DNA of 64,000 nt, from the NCBI RefSeq assembly GCF_018500185.1, contig NZ_JAHBGI010000009.1, positions 112,463-176,462 of the forward strand, read 5' to 3'. The translations under genes and the position numbers were made by a program. This stretch comes from Litoribacter ruber. GTDB lineage: Bacteria > Bacteroidota > Bacteroidia > Cytophagales > Cyclobacteriaceae. Positions 1 through 9,504 of this stretch are shown here, one piece after another (position 1 is the stretch's first letter; the number at the start of each line of letters is the position of its first letter). The notes beneath the pieces were generated by a model. That model searched no databases. It was not told the DNA's origin and saw nothing but the letters and a program-made list of their open reading frames with translations.

Positions 1-789
1 CAAACCACCCAAAAGAGCCACACCACTGTCCATACCTGCAATCCAACCGGATGACTGGATGATGTTGTTGTTTTTAGGCAAATAGGAACCATATGTGATC
101 ATAAGCCCCCAACCCACTGACATGGAAAAGAACGCCTGACCCAATGCGGCAAGGATGACCTCGCCGTTGATTTTAGAGAAGTCTGGAGAAAGGTAGTAGC
201 TGATGCCTTCGCTAGCGCCTGGAAGGGTTACTGCACGTCCAGCGATGAAAAGGATGATCAAGAACAGGACAGGCATAAGGAATTTAGCCGCCTTTTCGAT
301 ACCTCCCGAAATACCTCCCAATACAATTCCGATGGTCATCAAAAGAAACATGAAACAAAGCGGCACCACATACATGGGGGTGTCTTGAAACTCCTCAAAA
401 TTTACGGGAATATCGATAAGCTCCGTAAAGATGTAGCCAATAGTCCAACCTGCGATGACGGAATAGTAACTGAGTACACAGAAACAAACAAGGATACAAA
501 GGGCACCGGCTGCTTGCCAGAATTTATTGCCCCCAGTAGAACGGATGGCGCCAACCGGGTTTTTGCCAGATTTTCTGCCTAATGCGATTTCATTGAGCAA
601 TAAAGGCAAGCCAATCAATAAAACGCAGATGATGTACATAAAAACAAAGGCTCCCCCACCATTCTCACCTGTAATGTAAGGAAACCTCCAGATATTGCCC
701 AATCCAACTGCTGATCCGGCCGCTGCCATAATAAATCCAAAACTAGAGCCCCACTGGCCCCTACCTTGAGTATCCGTACTCGTTGCCAT
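1..789 (-). CDS. Sodium-dependent transporter of the SNF (neurotransmitter:sodium symporter) family, N-terminal 263 residues
   Basis: The gene runs off the left edge; the ATG is at 787-789. The translated N-terminus has the SNF hallmark of an unwound first helix, AAGSAVGLGNIWRFPY at about residues 23-38, which in LeuT-type transporters lines the Na+ and substrate sites. Several long hydrophobic segments follow. Family members are inner-membrane Na+-coupled importers of amino acids or related solutes; the substrate cannot be read here. Known family members are about 450-600 residues, so roughly half is missing. It is transcribed away from the RmlD-like gene side, 71 bp upstream of nothing else on its strand than that gene's 3' end at 831. 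Confidence 0.92.
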   Translation of the reverse strand, partial: MATSTDTQGRGQWGSSFGFIMAAAGSAVGLGNIWRFPYITGENGGGAFVFMYIICVLLIGLPLLLNEIALGRKSGKNPVGAIRSTGGNKFWQAAGALCILVCFCVLSYYSVIAGWTIGYIFTELIDIPVNFEEFQDTPMYVVPLCFMFLLMTIGIVLGGISGGIEKAAKFLMPVLFLIILFIAGRAVTLPGASEGISYYLSPDFSKINGEVILAALGQAFFSMSVGWGLMITYGSYLPKNNNIIQSSGWIAGMDSGVALLGGL

Positions 790-830
790 AAATGTTTATA
801 AAATTTGTATTATTTTAAAATTGTCGATTT

Positions 831-1760
831 TTAAGAATTGGCTAATTTAAGTTGTTTTGCTAAAATACCAATTCCTTCTGCAAAACTTTTCGGCCTATAA
901 TCCAATTCTTTTTGGGCCTTGTCTAGGATTAATCCAGTTTTTGGTGGCCGCTTTGCCGTTTGTGTAAATGTATCACCGCTGACTTTTTCCATATAGCTTT
1001 TATCCAATTGGAAATGATCAGCAGTAACACACGCCATTTCATAGGGGGTTAGGAAGTCCGGGCCACAAATGTTGAAGATTCCCGAGGCCTTTTTCTCGAT
1101 GATGGCCAAAATGCCCCCGCATAGATCTTCGACCAAAGTAGGCGACCTCCATTGATCTGATACCACTTTGATAGGTTTTTTGGCTTCTAGGTTTTCTTTC
1201 ACCCATAAGATGATGTTAGACCTGCTACCACGATGCATGGTGCCGTATACAAGCACCGTTCTCACAATTGACCATAGCTTTAACCCTGACATTTGAGTCA
1301 GTTTTTCACCTTCCAATTTGGTCTGCCCGTAATAGTTTGCAGGGTTTGGTTTGTCGTTTTCGGAATAGGGACCGTTTTTCCCGTCAAAAATAAAATCGGT
1401 GGAAAGGAATATAAGATGGCACTCATGGTCTTTGCAAGCTTCCACAATGTTTTTGGTGCCGATGACATTTTGCAAATGGCACCCCACCCGGTCTTCCTCA
1501 CACTGGTCGGCCTGTGTCATGGCAGCTGCATGGACCACTACCTCAGGTTTGAAGTTGTCAAAAACGTCATACACAGCTTCCTGATCGCTCACTTCCATGG
1601 AGGAGTAGGGACAGTTCCAATCCTGAGGCAGCCTGCTTTCCCCTCTGCCTGTAGCTAAAACCACATAGTTTTGGGCAAGCAAAAGGGCTATCAGTTTTTG
1701 TCCTAATAGCCCATTTGCGCCTGTTACCAGGACTTTTTTAGTCAATGTATTCAAAACCAT
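831..1760 (-). CDS. RmlD-like NAD(P)-dependent sugar reductase (SDR family)
   Basis: 309 residues with an N-terminal Rossmann glycine motif GANGLLG (14-20), the STDFIFDG strand (120-127) typical of RmlD proteins and the catalytic Y144-x3-K148. RmlD reduces dTDP-4-dehydrorhamnose to dTDP-L-rhamnose for cell-surface glycans. No rmlA, rmlB or rmlC gene lies nearby, so the substrate is uncertain and it could be another NAD-dependent epimerase/reductase. The ATG at 1760 overlaps the end of the upstream cyclophilin gene by 23 bp, so it is probably the last gene of the minus-strand chain that begins at holB. Confidence 0.8.
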   Translation of the reverse strand: MVLNTLTKKVLVTGANGLLGQKLIALLLAQNYVVLATGRGESRLPQDWNCPYSSMEVSDQEAVYDVFDNFKPEVVVHAAAMTQADQCEEDRVGCHLQNVIGTKNIVEACKDHECHLIFLSTDFIFDGKNGPYSENDKPNPANYYGQTKLEGEKLTQMSGLKLWSIVRTVLVYGTMHRGSRSNIILWVKENLEAKKPIKVVSDQWRSPTLVEDLCGGILAIIEKKASGIFNICGPDFLTPYEMACVTADHFQLDKSYMEKVSGDTFTQTAKRPPKTGLILDKAQKELDYRPKSFAEGIGILAKQLKLANS

Positions 1761-2574
1761 AATCCCGGGTTATCCGCTCTTTCGAAATCTTCTCCACTTT
1801 CACCTTCATAAATACCGGCTCCCTAGGTTTGTCACCCGGTCCAGTGGGCTCAGCAGCAATTTTGTCCAATACCTCAAGGCCTTCCACCACTCTTCCGAAT
1901 ACGGTGTAGGCATCATCCAAATGGGGTGTGCCACCTACTGTGGTGTATTTTTCTATCTGCTGGGAGGTCAGTTTTTTGTCCAAATTGGTATTGAAGAACC
2001 TTTCCATTTCTTCCTTGTGGGATAGCATGAGTTTGTTTATCCCGTTAAAATCTCCAAATTCATACAGCTGGGTGTATTGTTCTCTTAAGTTACGGTTGCT
2101 TTCCAGTTGTGTATAACGCATGAAATTTTCCTGCAGACGCTTCATGTCAGTAGTCAGCTCCAACTGGTCGTACACCCTGCCTTGGACGATATAAAACTGG
2201 GTTCCGCTGGATCTTCTTTCCGGATTGATGTTGTCCCCTTGCCTAGCCGCTGCAATCATACCTTTGGAGTGTATGCGGTGCTTGTGGATCTCTGCTGGAA
2301 TGGTGTACCATTGCTCTTCAGGCAGCTCTTCTTTCCCAAATACATCCCCACCTTGAATCATAAAGTTCTTGATTATGCGGTGGAATTCGGTGGAGTCGTA
2401 GCGCTGGTTTTCCGCAAGGGAAACGAAGTTTTCCTTGTGTCTAGGGGTGTCGTCAAACAAAACCGCGTACATGTTACCATGGCGTGTTTCGATGGTGACC
2501 AGATAATCCTTTTCAGTGGCACATGAAGCCACCATAAGGCCCAACAAGGCCAAAAACAATAAATTTTTTCTCAT
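1738..2574 (-). CDS. Cyclophilin-type peptidyl-prolyl isomerase, lipoprotein
   Basis: 278 residues. A lipobox ends at Cys18 (VASC), so it is likely a membrane-anchored periplasmic protein. The cyclophilin core shows FHRIIKNFMIQGGD (64-77) and a downstream SSGTQFYI, both around the proline-isomerase active site. Between these and the last strands (VFGRVVEGLEVLDKI) is a charged helical insertion of about 70 residues, which makes the protein longer than the usual 160-200-residue bacterial cyclophilin. It probably helps fold exported proteins. Its ATG shares one base with the hemC stop region, so the two are translationally close. Confidence 0.88.
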   Translation of the reverse strand: MRKNLLFLALLGLMVASCATEKDYLVTIETRHGNMYAVLFDDTPRHKENFVSLAENQRYDSTEFHRIIKNFMIQGGDVFGKEELPEEQWYTIPAEIHKHRIHSKGMIAAARQGDNINPERRSSGTQFYIVQGRVYDQLELTTDMKRLQENFMRYTQLESNRNLREQYTQLYEFGDFNGINKLMLSHKEEMERFFNTNLDKKLTSQQIEKYTTVGGTPHLDDAYTVFGRVVEGLEVLDKIAAEPTGPGDKPREPVFMKVKVEKISKERITRDYGFEYID

Positions 2575-3509
2575 TATTTCTTTATTTCAGCCTTGATTTC
2601 CCGTAGGATGCGGTCTCCACCGGAATTGAGCACAGCATCCGCAAGCTCTATACCCAGCCTGTCAGCCTCCTTTTTAGGGCCTGATACATGGTGAATAATC
2701 CTTTCCTGGCCGTCCAGGCTGACAATCCCCCCTTTAAGTTGCACATCTTCTCCTTCCACCTCGGCAAGGGCAAAAACAGGAATGCTGCAACCGCCTTCAA
2801 GTACTCTTAAATAGCTTCTTTCGGCGTTCAATCGGTAACCGGTCTCTTCGTGGTGGCAAGCCAAAATGATTTTTTCCCTAATCTCCTTATCCAGGGTGTT
2901 GGCAGCTTCCACCGCGATACTTCCCTGGCCCACTGCTGGGGTAAACTCATCCAAGGATAATTCATGGCGGATCAGGTGGTCATATTCCATACGGTGTGCC
3001 CCGGCATAGGCCAACAACAAAGCATCACAGACTCCCGATTCCATTTTGGCGATTCTAGTCTGAAGATTTCCTCTGACTTCTACAGTTTTGATATGGGGAT
3101 AATAATGTTTCAATGTCGCCACCCGTCTGGTTGAACTGGTGCCCAAAAGCAGTGGCTTGGAGCTGTCCTTGTAGTCAATGTCAGCACTGTGACTTAAAAT
3201 GATGTCGTTAACTTTTTCCCTTTCGGTAAAAGCGATAATCTCAAATCCTTCAGGCAATGAGGACTGCATATCTTTGGCACTGTGAACGGCGATGTCGATT
3301 TTTCCGCTGGAAAGCTGGTCTTCCAATTCTTCCGTGAAAACGCCTTTGCTGCCGATTTTGGCGATAGAAACATCCAAGATCTGATCACCTTTGGTGTCAA
3401 TGATGACAATTTCACTCTCAAGTCCAGTGTTTTTCAGTAAGTCAGCAATGTGGTAGGCCTGATATAGGGCCAATTTGCTGCCTCTGGTTCCGATTCTTAC
3501 GGCTCGCAT
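2574..3509 (-). CDS. hemC: Porphobilinogen deaminase (hydroxymethylbilane synthase)
   Basis: 311 residues, the normal family length. It joins four porphobilinogens into hydroxymethylbilane in the tetrapyrrole pathway. Visible signatures: RIGTRGSKLAL at the N-terminus, catalytic Asp80 in VHSAKD, GTSSTRRVATL near 123-134, PAVGQGSIAVEA near 191-202 and the dipyrromethane-cofactor cysteine Cys241 in LEGGCSIPV. The other heme genes in the window, hemB and hemE, are several kilobases away, so the pathway is not clustered. It abuts rimK upstream with a one-base overlap. Confidence 0.97.
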   Translation of the reverse strand: MRAVRIGTRGSKLALYQAYHIADLLKNTGLESEIVIIDTKGDQILDVSIAKIGSKGVFTEELEDQLSSGKIDIAVHSAKDMQSSLPEGFEIIAFTEREKVNDIILSHSADIDYKDSSKPLLLGTSSTRRVATLKHYYPHIKTVEVRGNLQTRIAKMESGVCDALLLAYAGAHRMEYDHLIRHELSLDEFTPAVGQGSIAVEAANTLDKEIREKIILACHHEETGYRLNAERSYLRVLEGGCSIPVFALAEVEGEDVQLKGGIVSLDGQERIIHHVSGPKKEADRLGIELADAVLNSGGDRILREIKAEIKK

Positions 3510-4417
3510 TATTCTTTGATTTTCCTTTTGTTGTTTTTTTTACCCACCGAATCCTCGATATATTCCACGATTTTTCCTGCAATGTTGATCCCGGTGGCCT
3601 TCTCGATGCCCTCAAGTCCCGGAGAGCTGTTTACCTCCAATATAAGAGGGCCTCGAGCTGACTGCAGCATGTCCACACCTGCAATGTCAAGTCCCAAGGC
3701 TTTGGCTGCACCTAGCGCAGCTAGTCTTTCTGCTTTGGACAGTTTGATCACCTCTGCTTTTCCGCCACGGTGGAGGTTTGAGCGGAATTCTCCCTCAGCC
3801 CCTTGTCGCTTCATGGCGCCAACCACTTTGCCATTCACAATGAATGCCCTAATATCTGCCCCCTTCGCTTCTTTAATGAATTCCTGGACTATTATTCTTG
3901 CTTTTAGTCCATGGAAAGCCTCAATTACCGACTGTCCGGCTTTTTTTGTTTCGGCAAGAACAACTCCCAGCCCTTGGGTTCCTTCCAAAAGTTTGATGAT
4001 GAGTGGAGCGCCGCCCACGTGCTCGATAAGCTGTTTTTCGCCTCCTTTAGAAAAGTTGGTGAAAGCGGTTTTGGGCATGCCCAGGCCTGCCTTGGAAAGG
4101 ATCTGTAAGCTTCTCAGCTTGTCGCGGCTGCGCACGATGGCCTGGGATTCTACGGCTGAGAATACCCCCATGAGCTCAAACTGGCGCACTACCGCCGTAC
4201 CATAAAAGGTAACAGAAGCCCCGATACGTGGAATAATGGCATCAATCCCGTGAAGTTTTTCGCCTTTGTAAATAATGGAAGGACCTTCCTGCTCGATGAT
4301 AAGATCGCATAGGGAGTGGTCCACAATAACTGCTTCATGTCCGGCTGCTACAATGGCTTGTTGAAGACGCTTGGTGGAATATAGGTGACTGTTTCTGGAT
4401 AATATGGCGACTTTCAT
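3509..4417 (-). CDS. rimK: RimK family ATP-grasp ligase (alpha-L-glutamate ligase)
   Basis: 302 residues with an ATP-grasp fold: N-terminal pre-ATP domain, nucleotide-binding [29 protein letters not shown] and the metal-site [13 protein letters not shown] near the C-terminus. E. coli RimK adds glutamates to the C-terminus of ribosomal protein S6; relatives add glutamate to other amino-group acceptors. The C-terminal 15 residues are strongly basic. The gene overlaps the upstream retropepsin-like gene by 4 bp (ATGA), matching the recurrent pairing of RimK with a RimB-type protease. Confidence 0.92.
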   Translation of the reverse strand: MKVAILSRNSHLYSTKRLQQAIVAAGHEAVIVDHSLCDLIIEQEGPSIIYKGEKLHGIDAIIPRIGASVTFYGTAVVRQFELMGVFSAVESQAIVRSRDKLRSLQILSKAGLGMPKTAFTNFSKGGEKQLIEHVGGAPLIIKLLEGTQGLGVVLAETKKAGQSVIEAFHGLKARIIVQEFIKEAKGADIRAFIVNGKVVGAMKRQGAEGEFRSNLHRGGKAEVIKLSKAERLAALGAAKALGLDIAGVDMLQSARGPLILEVNSSPGLEGIEKATGINIAGKIVEYIEDSVGKKNNKRKIKE

Positions 4418-4860
4418 CGGGTTGTTTTTTTGAAATGATGAGAAAGGTTGACCTGATCTACGTCTACCAAAAACCGGCCCTTCAGGGTTTTTCTCCCAAT
4501 AAGGATTGCGTTTCGCATTTTGGACCGGTCGGATAGGGTGAATTCAGCTTCAAATTCTTCGCCAAACATAAGCACTTTTGTGATGATTTTATACCTAATC
4601 TCGGCTTGTCCAAAAGAGTTTTTTACTTTCTTTTGGGTGTAGTTGCTGGTTTGGAAAGTTTCCCCGGTGTATTTGATGTGGCCTGGCGACAAAAGTCTGA
4701 ATTCCAGCACCTTTTTTCCTTTGACGGTTTTCTCCTCCGCATATTCACTATGGATGCTACTGGTGTAGGCTCCTGTATCTACTTTTGCCGAAATTAGGTT
4801 TAGCCCCCATTTGGGTAATGTGATCTTTTCTCTTCTGCCGATGATTCTTTTTTGCTTCAT
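4414..4860 (-). CDS. RimB-like retropepsin-fold protease (PF05618 family)
   Basis: 148 residues, the size of the family once called ATP-dependent zinc protease and now recognised as retropepsin-like (RimB). The active-site loop is visible as [13 protein letters not shown] (25-37) with Asp28-Thr29-Gly30, followed by an IGRKTL segment near the C-terminus that matches the second conserved loop of aspartic proteases. In Pseudomonas, RimB removes glutamates added by RimK to S6, so this pair could set the S6 glutamylation state; that is inference from the family and the 4-bp overlap with rimK. Confidence 0.85.
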   Translation of the reverse strand: MKQKRIIGRREKITLPKWGLNLISAKVDTGAYTSSIHSEYAEEKTVKGKKVLEFRLLSPGHIKYTGETFQTSNYTQKKVKNSFGQAEIRYKIITKVLMFGEEFEAEFTLSDRSKMRNAILIGRKTLKGRFLVDVDQVNLSHHFKKTTR

Positions 4861-5999
4861 AGATTTTTGTTTCGCAGCACCTTCGCAATAGAAAATGAAA
4901 GGTCAGTCATCAGGATTTTTGGACTGGCATTTCTTTCCAAATGGTAATGTGCATCATTCAAAAGCTGGTAGATGGCCAAGATTTTATTTTCCGTCATGGC
5001 CTTTAATGAAAAATTCTCAATAAAATCCTGGTCAGACGGGGGCGTTCTCATCAGATCGTCCAGCTGACTTCTTTTTAACAAGCTTTCCCGCAATACGTTT
5101 AGCCCGGTCAGCAATAAGGCCTTTTGTGCCTCCTTATCCGAGGCTGCATAAATGTCAGATTGGGAAAGGATCTCATTGATGTCCACCGAAAAACAATTCC
5201 GCATCCAGTTTCTGAACTTGGAGGTGTTTTCATCGGCTACTTGATCGGCCAGGAGGAAGGCCTCCCTCATGCTGCCATCTGCCAAAGGGGCAATCTGTGC
5301 AGCTGCCTCCGAAGAGGCAATGCCTGAATTGGTCAGGTGGGCCTTTATCTCCTCATCCCTAAATGCCCTAACCAATATCTTTTGGGTGCGGGAAAGGATA
5401 GTCGTCAAAAGTTTTTCCGGATGACTGGTCACCATCAGGAATAGCGTTTTTTCGGCTGGTTCCTCCAGTATTTTCAAAATAGCATTGGCCGCTGTCACGT
5501 GCATGTATTCCGGAGCCCAGATCAGCATGATCTTGTACCCGCCCTCAAAGGATTTCAGCGAAAGGGTCTTGATGATCTGCTTGGCAGCGGCTTTGGAAAT
5601 GTTGAGCTGCTTGTTTTCAAATGCACTATGGTAATTCCAGTCCTGGATGTTTCCATAGGGCTGGTTTAGGGCAAAAGTCCTCCATGGTGACAGGATGTCC
5701 ACTTTCTTTTTATTGCCGTCATCCCCCTCGCTGATGAGGTTTCCGGGTACGGGGAAAGTGAAACCTACATCCGGATGGATGAGCTTGGCCATTTTTTGGC
5801 ACGAGCCGCATTCCCCACAGGCATCCTCCTCGCCCCTGTTTTCGCAGTTGACATAGGTGGCCAAGGCCAGGGCCATGCCCAGGTTGGCTGAACCCTCTGG
5901 CCCGTGAAACAACAGGGCGTGGGCTAAATGGTTGTTTTTGATCGCTGTGATTAACCTTTGCTTGGTTTCTTCCAAGCCGGGAATGGATGCAAATAACAT
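4857..5999 (-). CDS. holB: DNA polymerase III delta-prime subunit
   Basis: 380 residues. The AAA+ clamp-loader fold is recognisable: HALLFHGPEGSANLG at 28-41 is a degenerate Walker A without the GK[T/S] triplet, as expected for the non-hydrolysing delta-prime subunit, followed by a four-cysteine zinc module (Cys52, 61, 64, 67). NAILKILEEP and SRTQKI supply the delta-prime sensor region. It is part of the machine that loads the sliding clamp. Its stop overlaps the RimB-like gene by 4 bp. The N-terminus starts 16 bp after the stop of the GlmU-like gene, so the chain may begin further upstream. Confidence 0.93.
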   Translation of the reverse strand: MLFASIPGLEETKQRLITAIKNNHLAHALLFHGPEGSANLGMALALATYVNCENRGEEDACGECGSCQKMAKLIHPDVGFTFPVPGNLISEGDDGNKKKVDILSPWRTFALNQPYGNIQDWNYHSAFENKQLNISKAAAKQIIKTLSLKSFEGGYKIMLIWAPEYMHVTAANAILKILEEPAEKTLFLMVTSHPEKLLTTILSRTQKILVRAFRDEEIKAHLTNSGIASSEAAAQIAPLADGSMREAFLLADQVADENTSKFRNWMRNCFSVDINEILSQSDIYAASDKEAQKALLLTGLNVLRESLLKRSQLDDLMRTPPSDQDFIENFSLKAMTENKILAIYQLLNDAHYHLERNASPKILMTDLSFSIAKVLRNKNL

Positions 6000-6015
6000 G
6001 ATTGAGGTTTAAATT

Positions 6016-7215
6016 CTAGGCTTCTTTGTCCCAAATGCGGTATGCCTTGGTCAGTTCAAATACCTTTTGCAATATAGCCTTTTCTGTGGCATCAAACTCA
6101 AGTTTTCTTCTTTCCATCACCTTGGTGGCCACTTCCTCGAATTTGCGGAACTGGAATGTGGTGAATCCCGCCGCCCCTCCCCAAGAGAAGGATGGGATGA
6201 AGTTTCTAGGAAAGCCATCTCCGAAAATGTTGGCGCCTACGCCGACCACCGTGCCGGTATTGAACATGGTGTTGATGCCGCATTTGGAGTGGTCGGCCAT
6301 CATCAGGCCGCAAAACTGCTGCCCGGTGTTGCTGAACCCCCCCCGGGTGTAATCCCAAAGTTTGACGGTGGCGTAGTTATTTTTAAGATTGGAAGTATTG
6401 GTGTCGGCGCCCAGATTTACCCATTCGCCAAGCACGCTGTTGCCCATAAAACCGTCGTGGCCTTTGTTGCTGAAGCCGAAGATTACCGAGTTAGAAACTT
6501 CCCCGCCTACCTTGCTATAGGGGCCAATGGTGGTGTCCCCGCGCATTTTTGCGCCCATATTTACCGTGGCGTGCTCACAAAGTGCAAATGGCCCCTTGAT
6601 GATGGAGCCTTCCTGGACCACGGCATTTCTGCCTATATAGATGGGACCGTCCTCAGCATTTAGGATGGCAGCCTTGATATTGGCACCTTCCTCAATGAAG
6701 ATATTATCTGCCTCGTACGTTTTGGTGTGTGGGTCATTAATGTCAGCGGATATTTTCCCTTTGGTCACTACTTCAAAATCATTCCTGATTTCGGAGCCAT
6801 TGTATTGAAAGATGTGCCAGGGCTTGTGAATGGCGGTAAATTCACCCTCATATTCTACTCGGTCCTTGTTTTTGGCGGCCTCCAATTGGAAGTCCTTGGG
6901 ATTTACCTCATGAGTGGCTAAAAGTGTCTGCTCTTTCCAAAGAGCCTGACCTGGTCCGAGGCCTTTGATGGCCTCGAGGAGATTGGGGTTTGGGCAAAGA
7001 ATGCCGTTGATGATAAGGGCAGGCTTATCATTATGATTGAATTTTTCCTGAAGGTAGTCCTGAGTGATGAAGCCGGTGGTAGCATTGAGGTGCTTTTCCC
7101 ACTTTTCGGCGATGGTCAATATGCCCACCCGGATGTCGGCAATGGGCCTGGTGAAGGTAAAAGGTAACAAAGTGCCTCGGAAGGCAGGGTCATCAAATAA
7201 AATAATGTTTTCCAT
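6016..7215 (-). CDS. GlmU-family putative sugar nucleotidyltransferase / left-handed beta-helix protein
   Basis: 399 residues from the ATG at 7213-7215; a GTG two codons upstream is less likely. The N-terminus (ILFDDPAFRGTLLPFTFTRP) matches the Bacteroidota GlmU-like group with a divergent nucleotidyltransferase domain. From about residue 150 there are hexapeptide repeats of a left-handed beta helix (for example IYIGRNAVVQEGSIIKGPFA), typical of acyltransferases or nucleotidyltransferases. The canonical N-terminal GxGxRM nucleotide loop is not seen, so catalytic activity on UTP is uncertain. It probably acts in cell-envelope sugar metabolism. A terminator lies between it and rpmE2, so it should have its own promoter. 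Confidence 0.8.
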   Translation of the reverse strand: MENIILFDDPAFRGTLLPFTFTRPIADIRVGILTIAEKWEKHLNATTGFITQDYLQEKFNHNDKPALIINGILCPNPNLLEAIKGLGPGQALWKEQTLLATHEVNPKDFQLEAAKNKDRVEYEGEFTAIHKPWHIFQYNGSEIRNDFEVVTKGKISADINDPHTKTYEADNIFIEEGANIKAAILNAEDGPIYIGRNAVVQEGSIIKGPFALCEHATVNMGAKMRGDTTIGPYSKVGGEVSNSVIFGFSNKGHDGFMGNSVLGEWVNLGADTNTSNLKNNYATVKLWDYTRGGFSNTGQQFCGLMMADHSKCGINTMFNTGTVVGVGANIFGDGFPRNFIPSFSWGGAAGFTTFQFRKFEEVATKVMERRKLEFDATEKAILQKVFELTKAYRIWDKEA

Positions 7216-7230
7216 AAGCACAAAAATAAA

Positions 7231-7266
7231 AAAGTCTCCCGGAAAACAAGTTCCGGGAGACTTTTA
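7231..7266 (-). terminator. Rho-independent terminator of rpmE2
   Basis: The sequence AAGTCTCCCGGAA / TTCCGGGAGACTT forms a 13-bp perfect stem with a 6-nt loop, followed on the minus strand by a run of seven T. It lies 20 bp after the rpmE2 stop and just before the GlmU-like gene. Confidence 0.9.
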
Positions 7267-7286
7267 AACTCTTTGAATAGCAGAAA

Positions 7287-7532
7287 TTACTGCTTCTTGT
7301 ATCTTCTGTTGAATTTCTCAACTCTACCAGCAGTATCCAAAAGCATTTTCTTACCAGTGTAGAAAGGGTGTGAGTTAGAGCTCACTTCAATCTTGTAAAC
7401 TGGGTATTCGTTGCCGTCCTCGTAAGTGATTGTTTCGCTAGTCTCGATAGTAGACTTAGTCAAAAACATATATTCGCTAGAGGTATCGTAAAATACTACG
7501 TCTCTGTAGTTAGGATGAATGTCTTTTTTCAT
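7287..7532 (-). CDS. rpmE2: 50S ribosomal protein L31 type B
   Basis: 81 residues, start [19 protein letters not shown], ending FNRRYKKQ. This is the type-B, cysteine-free (zinc-independent) form of L31, as usual in Bacteroidota. It has a clear promoter 42 bp upstream and a strong terminator immediately downstream, so it is transcribed alone. Confidence 0.97.
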   Translation of the reverse strand: MKKDIHPNYRDVVFYDTSSEYMFLTKSTIETSETITYEDGNEYPVYKIEVSSNSHPFYTGKKMLLDTAGRVEKFNRRYKKQ

Positions 7533-7574
7533 TGTATTACCTATTTATAAATCGCTCTTTTTCAAATTGAGGCA

Positions 7575-7606
7575 CAAAGTTATCCTTTTTTATAAACCTG
7601 TCCAAA
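7575..7606 (-). promoter_or_regulatory. Bacteroidota-type promoter of rpmE2
   Basis: On the minus strand, TTTG (7606-7603) is followed after 20 bp by TAACTTTG (7582-7575). This matches the published sigma-ABfr consensus of a -33 TTTG and a -7 TAnnTTTG. The predicted 5' leader is about 35-40 nt. Confidence 0.8.
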
Positions 7607-7724
7607 TCTTTATCAATGAATTATTTATCACCAATGATTTAAAGCCCTAATTCGGTGGTGAAATTAAGAATTTTGCCTACATTTCAGGACTTTTTATTTT
7701 GGAATTATTTTCTTTACAGGCATT

Positions 7725-9401
7725 ATGGACAGGTTTTTATTTTTCCTCATTGGTTTTGTGCTGATTTCTCAAGTTGTTTCCGCCCAGAGCGCTTATTTAC
7801 CCTTTGATAGAGACAAATATCATCTAATCGAACGCTATGAAATCCGAAACGGGGAATTTAGCCCAGATTTCAACACCGGATTCAAGCCTTACCGCAGGGA
7901 CCGGGTGGTAAAGTATCTGGATAGCCTCACCGTTCAAAACCAATCCTTGGGAAAAGTCGATGCCTTCAATCTCCAGTACTTGAGGGATGACAGCTGGGAG
8001 TTTTCCGGCCTACCCACCACGGAAAGCGAAAAACCCCTGTGGGGAATCTACAGAAAGCCTTCGGACTTTTACCATTACCGCGACCGCTTTTTTGACTTGC
8101 ATGTCAATCCGGTGATCAGTCTTGGTGGGGGAGTGGAGAGGGGACAAGAAGACTTGCGATTCATCAATAGCCGGGGGATCGAGTTGCGGGGGAGTGTAGA
8201 TCGAAAAATTGGTTTTTACACCTTCATGACCATGAACGAGGTGGTGTTTCCCACCTGGATGGATGCCTACACCCGTGAAAATGGGGCTGTGCCCGGAGAG
8301 GGTTTTTGGAAGTTTTATGAGCAAAACGGTTTCAGCTACTTTTCTGCACTGGGGCATCTGAGTTTTAACATTACCAAGCATGTTCAAGCCCAAGTCGGGC
8401 ACGATAGAAATTTTGTGGGGGAAGGCAACCGTTCTTTGATTCTCTCTGATTTCTCGAATCCCTTCATGTTTTTCAAAATAAATACCAAAATCTGGAAGCT
8501 GGATTTCACCAACATGTGGGGGCAGATGACCGCAGATTTGGTTTATGACGGAAGGGGGCGGCCAACGGATGCGCGTTTTCCGCAGAAATGGTTTTCCCAC
8601 CACCGGCTGGGTATCAACATAGGCAATAAATTTAATGTAGGCGTATTTGAGTCCGTGATGGCCAATTCATGGGATTGGAGTTATGCCAATCCCGTTATCT
8701 TTTACCGCTGGGTAGAGCATATGTTGGGCACGCCGGATAAGGTCATGTTGGGGACAGATTTCAAGTGGAACTTCTACCCAGCCATGCAGCTGTATGGTCA
8801 ATTTGCGCTGGACGAGTTTGTATTCGGGGAGTTTTTTGGAATTGATGGTGAAAACAGCCGCAGGAATAAACATGGCGTACAGTTAGGCTACAAATATGTG
8901 GATGCCTTCAAAATTTCCAACTTGGATTTTCAGGTGGAGTACAATCAGGTGAGGCCCTACACTTACCAGGAAAAATTTGAATACGGGTCTTTCACCAATT
9001 ACCGTACACCCCTTACCCACCCCCGCGGGGCTAATTTTCGGGAAGGATTGGCTATTGTGAGATATCAGCCCATGAACAGGCTGTTTTTGAATCTGACAGG
9101 CATGTATCAACTACACGGTTCAGACCCGAGTCCGGAGGTCAATTATGGAGGGGATGTGAATAAGAACCACAACATCACCAATGTGGAGCTCGGCCTTTTT
9201 GGCCACACCATTGGACAAGGGGTGAAGAACGAAATCTATATGGGGACCATGAGGGCCAGCTATATGTGGAAACACAATTTGTTTGTCGATTTGAGCCAGA
9301 CTTTCCGGCAGCAGCAGATAGAAGGCCAGTCCAATTTGAGTACAAGTTTCACCCAAATGGGTATAAGGTTAAACTTTGGGCTGCGAGACCAATTTTTATA
9401 G
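7725..9401 (+). CDS. Outer-membrane beta-barrel protein, RemB / Wzi-capsule-assembly-like
   Basis: 558 residues with an N-terminal signal peptide (MDRFLFFLIGFVLISQVVSA) and then an aromatic-rich protein with alternating polar and hydrophobic residues, ending in a strand that finishes with Phe-Leu. The segment after the signal (AYLPFDRDKYHLIERYEIR) resembles RemB, a cell-surface gliding protein of Flavobacterium, and Wzi-type barrels. The membrane position is well supported; the gliding function is inference because no gld or spr gene is in the window. It is monocistronic; the 192-bp gap to rpmE2 is divergent. Confidence 0.7.
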   Translation: MDRFLFFLIGFVLISQVVSAQSAYLPFDRDKYHLIERYEIRNGEFSPDFNTGFKPYRRDRVVKYLDSLTVQNQSLGKVDAFNLQYLRDDSWEFSGLPTTESEKPLWGIYRKPSDFYHYRDRFFDLHVNPVISLGGGVERGQEDLRFINSRGIELRGSVDRKIGFYTFMTMNEVVFPTWMDAYTRENGAVPGEGFWKFYEQNGFSYFSALGHLSFNITKHVQAQVGHDRNFVGEGNRSLILSDFSNPFMFFKINTKIWKLDFTNMWGQMTADLVYDGRGRPTDARFPQKWFSHHRLGINIGNKFNVGVFESVMANSWDWSYANPVIFYRWVEHMLGTPDKVMLGTDFKWNFYPAMQLYGQFALDEFVFGEFFGIDGENSRRNKHGVQLGYKYVDAFKISNLDFQVEYNQVRPYTYQEKFEYGSFTNYRTPLTHPRGANFREGLAIVRYQPMNRLFLNLTGMYQLHGSDPSPEVNYGGDVNKNHNITNVELGLFGHTIGQGVKNEIYMGTMRASYMWKHNLFVDLSQTFRQQQIEGQSNLSTSFTQMGIRLNFGLRDQFL

Positions 9402-9504
9402 GCCAAATGCTAAAAATTACCTGTAATCAGCAAATAATCCTTGAAAAACTTTCTGCACTGCCGATTGTTTGATATATTAGGTACAGATAATCTAATTAAA
9501 CCTT

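Noticed and set aside
3516..4205. 229-residue open frame on the plus strand
   Set aside because: Lies fully opposite rimK; composition (Ser, Pro, Ala rich) is that of an antisense shadow and no start context or family is seen.
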